Assembly: GCA_034336665.1 (NCBI GenBank)
Contig: JAPFBE010000036.1
Coordinates: 1,790,357 to 1,854,356 of the forward strand
From: Luscinia megarhynchos
Lineage: Eukaryota; Chordata; Aves; Passeriformes; Turdidae
Direction: 5' to 3'
Length of the DNA stretch: 64,000 nt
Part shown: in pieces, positions 47,110 through 58,600 of the stretch
Layout: each line of letters opens with the position of its first letter
How positions within the stretch are numbered: position 1 is the first letter of the stretch
Position numbers and translations under genes: made by a program
Notes under the pieces: model-generated
Told to the model about the DNA's origin: nothing
Seen by the model: only the letters and a program-made list of their open reading frames with translations
The model's database searches: none

Positions 47110-49318
47110 TACCACGAACAAAATGGACATATTACAGTTAGGGTGTTCAGTGATTCAGGACGTAGAAATTTAATTGTTTTGTTTGCAAATATAACTATAT
47201 TCCAGTTGATTGGAAAGTACCTTTAACCAGAGCAATTTGAATGGCCTTGGTCCCAGGCTTTTGTTCAGTATACCGGATATATGGGGAAGATACAAAGTTT
47301 GAACTTGTCAACTGTAGTCATGCATGGAAACCAGGTATATGAAAAGCAAGAATGGCAGAAACAAAAGTTGTGGTCACTTCCAAGGGACTGTAGGAGAGAG
47401 ACCATCAGAATAGGATGTCAGATGATTAATGGAACGCTACCCAAGAGAAACCAGTTCAAATCAGTGTCTCATCTCCTGCAAACAGACACATACGAGTTTG
47501 GTAACCAGCGCTTATGGAGCCACATTGTTGGTATACCTTTTACATTAGATCTGGACTGTTGAGGTGATATGCCTTTGGGCTTATAAAGATCCTGGGCTCT
47601 CATTTAAATTTAGAATAAATGCCAGAACTGAACCTGTTCCAGATTCAGACTCAGAGTACACACTACATGAACTTAAACTTATGGTTTTGGTGAGAGGTAG
47701 GCCCATATATGATGAGAAATACAGGTCAACAGTAATTATTATTCAATCCAGAATGGTCTCTCAAAGCGTGTTGAATTGCTACATACAAACCAATATTTCA
47801 GAGATTCAACCAGCCTGTTCCTCCTTCCTAAAACCATCCCTAGGAAGGGTGGACAACATGGTTACAGAAGCAAGTACACCTTAGGGATAGGATGCGAAGA
47901 GGATTTAGCGTGGAATGTTGGGAACAGAGTTAGAATTTTGAATGGAATTGACTCTGAAATACTATGGCAAATAAGCTAGCAACTGCAACAAATGATTTGA
48001 CAAAACTGAGCCAACCTACAATCATCTTTATTGGCATTAGGAAATAGTCAGTGGCAGATTTCAAAGGTATTACGAACTGGGAAAAGGCTGAGGACCAGGA
48101 CCATAAAATTAATAATAGGCAGCACTAGCACTGTCCAAGATAATCTGTCTTTAGCTTTCAGTTGTATACAAGCGCAGTTATGGATCCAATCCACAGCTGC
48201 CTTGGCTATAAGAGAAGGAGTGAAGGCACTTTTTCTGATGGAGGTCTGAAAAGCTGTTTGGGACAATGCTAATGATTTTGAAAAAGCATTCCAATCCTGT
48301 GGACTCTAGTAAATTTCACCTATGACCCTGTTGCTAATATGGCCACTACCTTTGTGCTTACCATACATTAATGCCACAGTTTATGCTATTCACCCCATCA
48401 TTGCATTGGGACTCAACCATGAGGGGGCGGTGTTGTATCCCTCAGAGCATAGGAAGTGGGCCCGGACAGTAAATGGGAAATGGCAAACTGTGAATGTAGA
48501 ATCCTGTGTTACTCGAGAACAACAAGGGTTTATCTGTGAAAGCAATACAATTGATGCTCAAGACGGTATGCCTTGACACCGAGCAGGGTGTATGCCACTT
48601 TGAAATTCATCCAGATACTGATCAAAAGACTATGCTTATATATACTGGTCGAGGATGTGTATGTTTAAGAACCACTTGTGTTTTTGTAAACATAGACAAT
48701 GAGAATGTAACCCTGCCTGTTAAGAATAACTCTAACTTCTGTATTTGTAATTTCATTAGAATTGTGGGATGTGATTTCTCATATTCGTCACCAGTTACAT
48801 CCCACCAGCTGATAAGGTCTAACTACATGACATACCACGAACTGTCACCTACGCCCATTGGAATGAACCTTACATTGCTACAGCAACTGGTAGAACATCA
48901 AGACTTAGCAAAAATTTTGGAAGAAATCAAAGAGAGCAGGCAAAAGACTTTAGTCACTGTTCATCATGATGTCCAAGAAATAAATAGAGTCTTACAAAGG
49001 GTTAAGCAGGATACAAGCCACAATTGGTGGGATGCCCTTTTCGGGTGGTCCCCAACTGCAACTGGAATTTTGAATACATTATGTCATCCAGTAATTGTGC
49101 TATTGGTTTTAGTTAGTCTAAGCTTACTGCTGTCTTTTGTACTACTTATTTGGAATTGGAAGATGCTACAACGGATGGCAATACTAACTTCATTGTCTAG
49201 AGTACATGGAAAGGCATTAAGAGGTACATATCGTAGGAATGGAGAAGAAGAAATCTTGTATCGAGTAAAAGAATTTACTAATTTTCTAGAAAAGGGGGGA
49301 CTGAAACAGGGGATTTAA
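47110..49318 (+). pseudogene. env: ERV5 env (broken), unusual type
   Basis: SU pieces lie at 47281-47562 and 47564-48250, with N-glycosylation sites and scattered Cys. The last part is open from 48506 to 49318. It has a Cys-rich section (CVCLRTTC, FCICNF), a long helical region (residues about 118-165 of that ORF), WW near the membrane, FGWSPTATG, a strong membrane span near 49080-49155 and a cytoplasmic tail. I do not see the CX6CC or CX7CC motif found in ERV1 and ERV2. The TM is therefore of another type, or altered. The real start is not evident. Confidence 0.75.
49289..49301 (+). promoter_or_regulatory. ERV5 polypurine tract
   Basis: GAAAAGGGGGGAC lies directly before the 3' LTR and overlaps the env 3' end. 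Confidence 0.75.
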
Positions 49319-49834
49319 GGGTTAAATAGAATGAAGAGTAGAACATATGGTATCAGTTACTGTGTGCTTATAAGGAAAGGAATGCATGATAAGAGACCCC
49401 TAACTTATAGATTTTGCTGGGCTTGCAAAAATGGAGTCCCTCTTCGTAAAAGTGCAGAGTCTGCAAATATCACAATCAAGAGACTAAAGCGCATGCGTAG
49501 AAAGACAAGGTGAAAAGTTCAACAACGAGGAAGACTGCTGTTCTTCATCATTTTAGCCCACTGACTCATTTTAAGAGACCACCAACCCAATAAACTACGC
49601 AGCCGCAATGAATATGCAACTGATTTCCATACAGAGCGGGGAACAGGTGGGGCAGATAATCAATATGTATAGGCGATTTAGAATATGCATGAACTTCCTA
49701 GATAAATAGAAGATTAGAACTCATGTAAGGTACGCAGGATTTGGGAAGACACTCTCCCCCCTGCGTCCAGCACTGAATAAAATACGTACCTACTCCACAA
49801 CTTTATAGGTTGTCAAGTTTATTTCTGTGCTTCA
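49302..49834 (+). repeat. ERV5 3' LTR
   Basis: It is 533 bp, TGAAACAGG..GTGCTTCA, with AATAAA at 49776-49781. The env frame runs a few codons into it. Confidence 0.93.
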
Positions 49835-49940
49835 TAAGGAGCTCCTCTTTATTAACAAACAGCCTTGGAAACTTATTTTTCTTGTCTGAATAACCCAAAT
49901 GGAATAACATTTTTGTTATCAAACTTTCAAAGAAAGTTAT

Positions 49941-50451
49941 TGTTGGGAGGAAAGTGTTAAAAGTCGAAGAATGTTGTAGATTTGCTCAAGGGACCTTGCA
50001 GTTGGGAATGCCGAGGTCTGGAAAATAACACTGTGGGGAAACCCCTCATATTATGCCTACTGCTATTCGTCCTCTGTTTTGAGAGGTAGAATCTCTTTGT
50101 AGAGATAACGTAGGTGTTTACAGAGACTTGGAGGTATTTTCATGGACATGCTTGAGCTCCCTGTTTTGGGAGAGAGAAGATCAAAGATCAAAGATCATAA
50201 AAAGCATAGGGGATATCACAGCATGGTGGTAAGCTACAAGTGCACAGGCCCCTGATAAATGGGTGCAAACAGCAGCCCCTGCCTGCTAGCATGGACTGTT
50301 CCTAACAGTGCCGGCATTCCTGCATGTGTGTCTCCACCCGGGTGTTGCTTCAGGGTCCTCCAGTTAGCGAAGTAATGAAATAAACTTGCTCTTTGCATTT
50401 CAGCCATGATCTTGTGGTTGATCTGGCTGCCTGCCTGTATCAACTCACACA
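49941..50451 (+). mobile_element. Probable solo LTR
   Basis: It is 511 bp, TGTTGGGAGG..CTCACACA, flanked by GTTAT (49936-49940) and GTTAC (50452-50456), a 4-of-5 duplication. A TATA-like CATAAAAAG lies near 50198, and AATAAA is at 50379-50384, about 70 bp from the end. Confidence 0.6.
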
Positions 50452-50456
50452 GTTAC

Positions 50457-51369
50457 CAACCTGAATTGTGGTCAGGATGGAAAATTCTGCGACTAAAGCA
50501 AATTCTCTTGCAACCCTATAAATAGCAGTCTTAAGTGAGACCCTTTGAACTGTTCTGGACAGTAAACACTAATCTTTTGAGTGGGACACCTAGCAGAGCC
50601 AGTGAACTCTCAAGTTTGCTATACTTAGAGGATCACTGACAAATGCTGAAAACAGAGCCTGATACCTCCAATCCTCAAGACTCAACCCTTCGCCCATTTG
50701 AGAAGATGCAAAAGTATCCAACATGAGTACTTCGCTGAACTAGAGGGGAATTTTTCACAGGTATATACCTTGTACATACTCATTTAGGTCTGTGTGCATG
50801 CAAGTGTGCATATGCTATAGCAAATGTACTAGGAATGCTGCTCTCCTGGATTCTTAAGTACTTTAGATTTTAAGTAAGTTAGGCCTGTGAGTTACTGTTG
50901 TGCTTATAGGAAATTCTATATGAATCTTTTGTTAAATTGTTTAATTTAAGCTATTGATTCTGTGCTGTAATGTTCAAGTTTCAAGTGCTGTTAAACCTTT
51001 AGGCCTAAACCGTTGGTTAAGTTCAGGGTTAAGTTTGTCAAGGGAGTCCACACTGAACCATGTGTCTCAATGGAAGGCTCTCCCTTATTCCTTTTCATCC
51101 TTACTATTTCCTATCCTTACCCTTCTCCCCCCGCCCCCCCACCCCAACATCCACATAGATAATTTTTGGGTTGATACTAGGTTTAGATTGATTGATTTTA
51201 GTTTTTTTTTCTCTGTGTGCTGTAACTTTCAGGTAAATAGTAGAGTGAACCTTGACAATGAACTTAGTAATGCTTTCACTTATATATTAAACCTGCTTTT
51301 GCCGATACCATTGCCGGTGATTCTTTAAGTGACCTTTAAAAACTAATTTGCGATACACCTCAGACTCCC
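50457..51369. other. No gene recognised; possible promoter-like DNA
   Basis: A TATA box (CTATAAATAG, near 50516) and ATTAAA (near 51286) are visible, and the sequence could be a further decayed LTR, but no ends can be matched. Confidence 0.35.
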
Positions 51370-51550
51370 ACGTCAGAGGGAATCGAGACTCCCCTAGCTA
51401 GGAAGAGACAGGGACGGCTCTGCCTAACGTCCGCCGTTGGGGGTAGTGTATAGTGTCATTTCCGGGGAAGCTCGTAATGACCTCAAGCAACAGGAACATC
51501 CGGTTCAGGGTTGGGGAGGTTCAATCAGTATTGTGTAGTTTAGGGTGAGG
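51370..51550 (+). promoter_or_regulatory. Candidate CpG-containing promoter / 5' UTR
   Basis: CpG dinucleotides become frequent (about a dozen in 180 bp) in an otherwise CpG-poor region, with an ETS-like TTCCGG at about 51474. It ends at the ATG of the candidate exon. Confidence 0.4.
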
Positions 51551-51652
51551 ATGGCATTGAGGTTTTCATCCCTTCAGGGTCTTGGTTCGGTTGAGGAAGA
51601 TGAGGAACGGGAATTCACTCTTACATCTTATCAGCGCCTGTCGGAATGGCAG
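51551..51652 (+). CDS. Candidate host gene first coding exon
   Basis: The ATG has a strong context (AGG ATG G). It opens exactly 34 codons, starting MALRFSSLQG and ending SYQRLSEWQ, and finishes in phase 0 at the consensus donor CAG/GTACGT (51652/51653). The acidic EEDEERE middle and the polar end look like a soluble or nuclear protein, not a retroelement. I do not recognise the gene. A possible second exon starts after the pyrimidine-rich acceptor ending at 51742 and stays open to 51997, but its sequence looks less protein-like. The rest may lie outside the window, or this may be a stranded remnant. Confidence 0.5.
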
Positions 51653-52156
51653 GTACGTTTCTCCCCGTACCATCTGTCATGCTGTTTTCTTGTTCTGCTC
51701 AGTTTGTATGGGAATTCATGAGCTCCTTCCTTCCTCCGGCAGGGGGGCTTCAGCCGCATGTACCAGGGGCATGGATTTCCGTTGCTAGACCAAACTTTGG
51801 GTGGAAGGACGCGTGACTCCCACCGCTGGGGCATTCTACATTGCCAGAGCCTGCAACTGCAGGGCTTGTGCGTGTTTTCAGTGCTCCGAATACTTGGAGG
51901 AAGGGCTTTTGACTATCAGTTTACAGAATCAATTTACAAAGAAATGAATCTGTTAGGGGCACATACACGTGTAGTTTCTTTGCGCTGTGTGGTGTAAAAT
52001 ATAAAATGAAACCACTGAAGAGGTGCAAAGATGTGAGTCTGAGAAGTGATTAAACTTCTTTTTCTTAAATAATCACAAGTCTGGTGCATCGGGAATGTAA
52101 ACAGGCATGCAGAAGTGCATGCTTATCCTGGATCTATTTAGCTATCCTTAGATGTG

Positions 52157-53126
52157 TGTAGAGTTGACCCTGGCTGAATGCCAGGCACCCACCAAGCTGT
52201 TCTATCACTCCCTCCCCAATTGGACAGGGGAGAGAAAATATAAGGAAAGGTTCATGAGTTAAGGACCGGGAAAAATCACTCACCAAATACCATCATGGGC
52301 AAAACAGACTCAGCTTGAGGATATTAATTCAATTTATTACCAATCAAAATCAGAGAAGGATAATGAGAAGGAAAATCAATTTTAAAAACACCTTCCCTCC
52401 CCCCCTTACCAGCTCTCCCTTCTCCCTCCCAGTGGTGCAGGGAGACAAGGAATGGGGGTTACTGTCAGTTCATCATACACTGTTCCTGCCGCTGCTCAGG
52501 GAGAAGTCCTTTCCCTGCTCCAGTGTGGGGTCCCTTCTCTATGAACTTCTCCAACATGAGTCCATCCCATAGGCAACAGTTCTTCACAAACTGCTCCAAA
52601 ATGGATCACTCTTCCACAGGGTGCAGTCCTTCAGGCACAACCTGCTCCAGCCTGGTTCCCCCACAGAGTCATAAGTCCTACCAGGGACCAGCTCCAGTGT
52701 GAGTTTCCCACAGGGTTACAGCCCTCTTCCAGGCATCCACCTGCTTCAGCGTGGGTCTCCTCCACAGGCTGCAGGTGAATCTTTGCATCCTCATTAACAT
52801 CCATGGGCTGCAGGGGAATCTCGGTTCCGGCACCTGGAGTACCTCCTCATCCTTCTCCACTGACCTTGGTGTCTGCAGAGCTGTTCCTCTCACATATTCT
52901 CACTCCCCTCTGGCTGCAATTACATCTGCCCAATAACTTTTTTTCTTTCTTAAATATGTTGTCACAGAGACATTACTATCATTCCTGATTGGCTTGGCCT
53001 TGGCCAGCAGTGGGAGCTGGCTGGCATTGGTTCTGCTGAACATGGAGGAAGCTTATGGCAGCTTTTCACAGAAGTCATTCTTGTAGCCCCTCCACTACCA
53101 AAACCTTGCCACACAAACCCAACACA
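52157..53126 (-). mobile_element. Antisense solo LTR, 970 bp
   Basis: It is flanked by a perfect 5-bp duplication ATGTG (52152-52156, 53127-53131). Read on the minus strand it starts TGTGTTGGGTTTG and ends CTCTACA, with AATAAA (seen as TTTATT near 52330). The imperfect repeated CTGCTCCAG..GGTC..CACAGG units are typical of a common avian ERV LTR. A related copy lies in plus orientation at 61003-61902. Confidence 0.88.
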
Positions 53127-53522
53127 ATGTGTCAGAAAGGAATTGTGTAGTAATGCTATGGACAATATTGGAATTTGTCACCAACCCATTCACAGACAAA
53201 ACAGTTTCAACTTGGGAAATTTTATTTCATTTAATTTATTGCCAACTGATACAAACTCAATTACTGATTCAGATACTGATGTGAAAAAACTCCTACAATT
53301 AAACAAACAGGGAAACAACTTTTTTGCCCTCTTCCCCAAGTTCAACCAAACATTTCCCTGCTTCCTAGTCTCAAATTCCGTTGTTTTTAATAGGTTATGA
53401 TCTGGTGACAGGTGGCACAATGGAGATTGGGGTCATCTATGAGGTCATAGGGAGGGAGGGAGAGTAGCCAGGAGAAACATGGGAGATTTAAACAGCTCTA
53501 GGGAGCACAAGCAGCCCAGAGC

Positions 53523-54470
53523 ATGGCGAACAGTGCAGGCAAACAAGACATGGCGCATCAGAAGGACGTGGTGCATCAGTTTGTGCTGCATTTTATGCAG
53601 CAGGGTGCTGAAATGTTGCAGCTCAAGCAGTCCGCTCAGTTAGTGGTCATTGCCCTTGTTGAGAGCTCAGGTATGGTGTCCACTTGGCAGGGAGCCAGAT
53701 GATCTATGCTCACCAAAAAAGATGCAGAGCTCCAGACAGAGCTCCCAAGAAACCACACAGTCATCCAGTTTTCAGGATGTAGAGAATGCCTACATGTTTA
53801 CTGGACTGTAGCAGAGATAGCAGTGGCATCAGATGTGACCTGCTCATCCTGGGAGCTGTTATGGGATGATATAGAAAGGTTAAGGAGTGTTAAAAAATCA
53901 ACAAGGGAGGTAGACTGGTGGGACCAAGCTCTGAACTCCTGGAGACAGTAGCAGCTATCAGAAATAATTCAAGATCATGGGAATTCTTTATTCATCCCAC
54001 AGCAAGGAGCAGATACAAGTTGTGAAGAAAGGAATTAATGGAGGGTTGTCCATGCTCAGGGTGGAAAACAAACTCCTTCTTCACCCACCTCACCCCCCAG
54101 GTGCCTCTGCACAATAGGTAGGAGGCTTTGTATGTGGAAGGGCAGCCAAAGGATGAAGAGGATGTAGGTCCAGTTACACCAGAGGTGTCACCACAATCAG
54201 AAAGGTCAACTCTCTGTATTACAACCACTTCCAAGAGGAAGAAAAGATTGATTACAGTTTTAGGCGATTCCCTTCTAAGGGGACTGGAGGGCCCAATATG
54301 CCTATTGGGCCCAACCCGTAGGGAGATCTGTTGCCTCGCATGGGCCTGGGTTAAGGACATCACCAATAAACTTCCAAGCCTAGTGTGGTCTTGGACTACT
54401 ACCCATTACTGATCTTTCATGCAGGGGGTGATAAAGTGGCAACACATAGTCCAAGGGTGATCAGAAAGGA
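53523..54470 (+). pseudogene. CR1 ORF1 (with SGNH-hydrolase-like block)
   Basis: ORF1 of CR1 makes an RNA-binding protein, and some CR1 families carry an esterase domain. An ATG at 53523 opens a 59-codon stretch to 53701; a second piece spans 53706-53951. A third (54128-54412) contains ITVLGDSLLRG, the GDS block of SGNH hydrolases, at about 54253-54285. The pieces are in different frames. Confidence 0.7.
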
Positions 54471-54977
54471 CTTCAGGGCCTTGGGACAGTTGATAAGGGA
54501 ATCTGGGACACAAATTTTATTCTCTATACTTCCAGTTGAAGGCAGCAACATTTGAAGAAACAGACAGACTGAGTCTATTAATACGTGGCTCCATGACTGA
54601 TGTCACCACCATAATTTTGGTTTTTTTGACAATGAAATGGCCTATGCAGCACCAGGCATGCTGACATCAGATGGGACTCACCTTTCTCAGTAAGGGAGAA
54701 GAGTCTTTGCCCAGGAACTAGTGGGGCTCATTGGCAGGGCTTTAAACTAGATATGATGGGAGAGAGGGACAATATCAGGCTTGTCCTTGGCAAACTGTTG
54801 GATGAGAGGCAAAGGTTAGAGGGGCAGAGTGCAAGTGAGGGTCCTCTGCTTCTTACTGATATTTCTTGGCCACACTGGAGCACACTTGCAGTCTTACAGA
54901 AATGAGCCAAAGACTCCTCAGATAATACAAGCCAACAGGGACACACCAATGCACATAGCCTAGGCAACAAACAGAAG

Positions 54978-57557
54978 TTGGAAGCCACTGTGCTTCTAGA
55001 AAGGTGTGACCTTGTTGCTATTACTGAAACTTGGTGGGATAAATACCATGACTGGACTGCAACTATCGATGGCTACGGGCTGTTCAGAAGGGACAGGGGA
55101 GGGAGGAGAGGTGGAGGGGTTGCCCTCTACATCAGGAGGTGGATTGAGTGTGAAGAGTTGTCTGTGAAGAACAGCCATGAGCAGGTCGAAAGCTTATGGG
55201 TAAGATTCAGAGACTGAGGAAAGAAAGGAAACCTTATGGTCAGGCTGCCTGATCAAGGGGAGCCTATTGATGAAGCCTTCCTTCTCCAGCAACAGGAAGC
55301 ATTGCATTCACAGTCTCTCGTACTGCTGAAGGGACTTCAACCACCCTGACATCTGCTGGGAAAGTAGCACAACAAGCTGTAGGCAATCCAGGAGACCCCT
55401 GGAATGCATGGAGGATAACTTCTTGAGCCAGGTAATAGATAGCCCTACCAGAGGAGATGTTACTGGATGTGTTGGTCACCAATGCAAGTGAACTAATTGG
55501 GGACATCAAGATTGGAGGCAGCTTGGGCTGCAGTGGTCATGCACTGGTGGAGTTTGCAGTCCTGAGGGATGTGGGTCAGGTAAGAAGTAAAGTCAGGCCC
55601 CTGAATTTTAGTAAAGCAGACTTTCAGGTCTTATGGGAGATAGACAGTGGGATCCCCTGGGAGACTGCCCTCAGGTTCAAGGGAGTGGAACAGAGCTGGC
55701 AGATCTTTAAGGAAGTTTTCCATAGAGTGCAAGAGCTAACAATCCCCAGGATCAAGAGATCAGGCAAGGAAGGCAAGAGACAAGCATGGCTGAGTAGGGA
55801 CCTGCTGGTCAAACTAAAGGGCAAGAAGCAAATGCATAGGCAGTTTAAGCTAGGATGGGTATCCTGGGAAGAATATAGAGATGAAGTTTGATAGTGTAGG
55901 GAGAGAGTGAGGAAGGCCAAGGTGAAGCTGGAACTGAACCTGGCAAGGGATGCAAAGATTAACAGGAAGGGTTTCTACAGGTATGTCAGCCGGAAAAGGA
56001 AGGTCAAAGAAGGTGTACCCTCCTCGATAAACAATGCTGGAAAACTGGTAACAACAGATGAGGAGAAGGTTAAAGTATTCAACTTTTTTTGCCTCAGTCT
56101 TCCATGTGGATGGAGAGCAGAATGAGGACACTTGAGGAACCTGAATACACATAAGTCTATGGGACCCAATGAGATCTAAACAGAGTGAAGTCCCAAGTGA
56201 CTGGAAAAAGGGAAACATTGTACCCATCTTAAAAAAGGGTAGGAAAGAGGATCCTGGGAACTATCAACCTGTCAGCCTCACCTATGTGCCTGGGAAGATC
56301 CTGGAACAGATCCTCCTAGAAGCTCTGCTAAGGCACATGAAGGACAGGGAGGTGATTCATGACAGCCAGCATGGCTTCACCAAGGGCAAGTCCTGCCTGA
56401 CCAACCCAGTGTCCTTCTATGATGTAGTGGCTTACATCAGTGGGCAAGGGAAGGGCTAGAGATGTCATTTATCTGGACTTCTGTAAAGCCTTTGACATGA
56501 TCCCCCACAGCATCCTTCACTCTAAATTGGGGAGATGGATTTGATTAGTGGACTGTTAGATGGATAAGAAAGTGGTTGGACAGTACCATCCGGAGGGTAG
56601 TGGTCAATTGCTCAGAGTCCCAACAGACATCAGTGACAAGTGGTGTCCCTCAGGGGTCCATATCGGGACCAGTGTTATTTAATATCTTCATCAATAACAG
56701 ACAAAGGGATCAAGTGCACCCTCAGTAAGCTTGTAGATGACACCAAGCTGAGCGGTGTAATTGACACACCTGAAGGATGGGGACATCTGGAAGAAATTGG
56801 ACAAGTTAGAGAAGTGAGCCCATGGGAATCTCATGAAATTTAACAAGACCAAGTGCTGATGCTGCACCTGGGTCTGGTGCACCACTGCTATCAATCCTGG
56901 CTGGGGGATAAACAGATTGAGAGCAGCCCTGCTGAGAAGGGCTTGAGGATGCTGGTGAAGGAGAGGCTGGACAGGAACTGGTAATGTGCACTCACAGCCC
57001 AGAAAGCCAAATGTGTCCTGAGCTGCATCCAAAGCAGAGTGGGCAGCAGGGTGATGGAAGCGATTCTGCCCCTCTGCTCTCATGAGACCCCACATGGAGT
57101 ACTGAATCCAGCTCTGGGATCCCAGCACAGGAAGGACATGGACCTGTCAGAGCGAGTCCAGAGGCCACCAAGAGGATTAGAGGGATAGAGCACCTTACTT
57201 ACAAGGAAAGGATGAGAGAATTTGGCTCGTCCAGCCTGGAAGAGAATGCTTGGGGGTGACCTAATTGCAGCTTTGCAGTACCTTAAGGAAGACTACAAGA
57301 AAGATGGAGAGAGGCTATTTAAAAGAGCATGTAGTGACAGGACAAGGGAGAATGGCTTTAGGCTGAAAGAGGGCCGATTTAGACTGGATATTAGGAAGAA
57401 ATTCTTTACTGTGAGGGTGGTGAGGCACTGGCACAGGTTTCCCAGAGAAGCTGTGGATGCCCCATCGCTAGCACTGTTCAAGGCCAGACTGGATGGGGCT
57501 CTGAGCAATCTGGTCCATTGGAAGATGTCTCTGTCAACAGCAAGGGGTTGGAAGTAG
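54978..57557 (+). pseudogene. CR1 ORF2 (endonuclease and reverse transcriptase)
   Basis: The APE-type endonuclease start has DLVAITETWWD near 55005-55040, then GYGLFRRDRGGRRGGGVALYIR. RT pieces are at 56169-56459 ([34 protein letters not shown]) and 56640-56843, with LVDDTKL at 56730 in place of the usual FADD box. The C-terminal part is open at 57222-57557. Stops are frequent in 55220-56160. Confidence 0.88.
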
Positions 57558-57609
57558 ATAATCTTTAAGGTCCCTTCCAACCCCAGCCATTCTATGTTTC
57601 TCTGATCTG

Positions 57610-58070
57610 CATAATGATTCCTTTCTCCAGCTCCTTGCTGCTTTCTCATTTTCTTTCACCACTCCTTGCTTCTTACTCATTTTCCTCTGCTTTAGCGTGA
57701 GTTCTTCCATGGGTTGCAGGCCATTTAAGAGTGTGCCTTCTTCAGCATGGCTTAACCACAGGGTACAGTCTCTTCAGGGTGCAGCTGCTCTGGTGTGGAG
57801 TAATTCTTTTCAAGACTGTATCTCCAGCTGGTACCTACATTGTCTCCTTTCACTTCTCCTCCTACCAGCTGCCACTCTTTCTTAAATATGCTTGAACAGA
57901 GGAACCAGATGAACAAAGTTTTGGCATGCAGTAGATTATTTACATCATCTTCAAAGCTGGCTGGAACGGCTACGACTAGCAGATAGGAGTACATGGCCTC
58001 TCCCTGCACATGTCACTCCTGCATCCCCCTGCTACCAAATCCATGTACTTCATGCCCAATACATTGCATC
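57610..58070 (-). mobile_element. Decayed antisense LTR-like DNA
   Basis: Phrases such as CTTCAGCATGG and GGGTTGCAGGCC, then TCTTTCTTAAATATG near 57870, parallel the antisense LTR at 52157-53126 but are more diverged. Ends not defined. Confidence 0.4.
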
Positions 58071-58339
58071 CTTTATCTCAGTGAAAGACATATTTAAGAA
58101 CTGTTTGAACATATATCCATTATAAACTCTATTTTCGGTGTCATCTCAATCTTAATATACATTCATTAAAAGCTACCTTTTGTTCTGGATATACACTTAG
58201 TAAAACCCTATCCCTTGCCCCAAGAACCAGATTACAGATTTTAACATCATATCAATTGAGATTTTTATGATTTTAGCCTCTGTAATTAGCTTTGCAGGGG
58301 TAAGTGGTGGAATTTCAATTGTTACAATGTTAATACCTT

Positions 58340-58600
58340 TTGTTTAGTCTGCAAGGACAAAATATTTGTATATACAGACTCCTGAATGGTGGTTTATGCA
58401 GTGTAGAATGGCTCAAAGAATGTAATTGTGATAAATGGCAGAGTTGGCAAAACCCAGTTTGGGCAGAAGAAGAAATTAGAAAATAATAAAATGGCTACTC
58501 TAAGAAAAACCCACTTTAAAACATCATGATAATGCTCATATTCCAAATGCAAAGGGAACTCAGGGTCAGAAAACCAGATTTGTCTCTCTGTAAATTGATT
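58340..58600 (+). pseudogene. pol: ERVL-like RNase H remnant
   Basis: A frame near 58362-58400 reads FVYTDS, stop, MVVYAV. A nearby frame then gives WQ-W-NPVWAEEE and DNAHIPN-like text, collinear with the ERV4 RNase H (YVYTDSWMVANA, then KPIWAAEE and HVDAHVP). It is a short, stop-riddled relic of another class III element. Confidence 0.55.

Larger units (their letters stand above)
40663..49834 (+). mobile_element. ERV5: class I provirus of a separate lineage
   Basis: It is 9,172 bp: LTR, PBS, long leader, gag, pro, pol, env, polypurine tract, LTR. LTRs differ by about 17 substitutions over 530 bp (hand count, about 3%), pointing to a fairly recent insertion. I could not find a shared target duplication: GAAG precedes it and TAAGG follows. 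All genes are broken. An older LTR of the same family lies antisense at 62935-63556. Confidence 0.92.
53400..57605 (+). mobile_element. CR1: CR1 LINE, nearly full length, decayed
   Basis: About 4.2 kb with both ORFs in order and the terminal CR1 signature AAGGTCCCTTCCAACC..ATTCTATG at 57567-57597. The 5' boundary is approximate. Several stops and frameshifts in each ORF make it immobile. Confidence 0.9.

Noticed and set aside
40659..49839. Target duplication for ERV5
   Set aside because: CGAAG before and TAAGG after do not match; shifting the LTR ends by one or two bases does not help.
51758..51997. ORF after the candidate exon as a definite second exon
   Set aside because: An acceptor-like CAG precedes it, but the implied intron is only 90 bp and the translation lacks a convincing protein character; kept only as a possibility.
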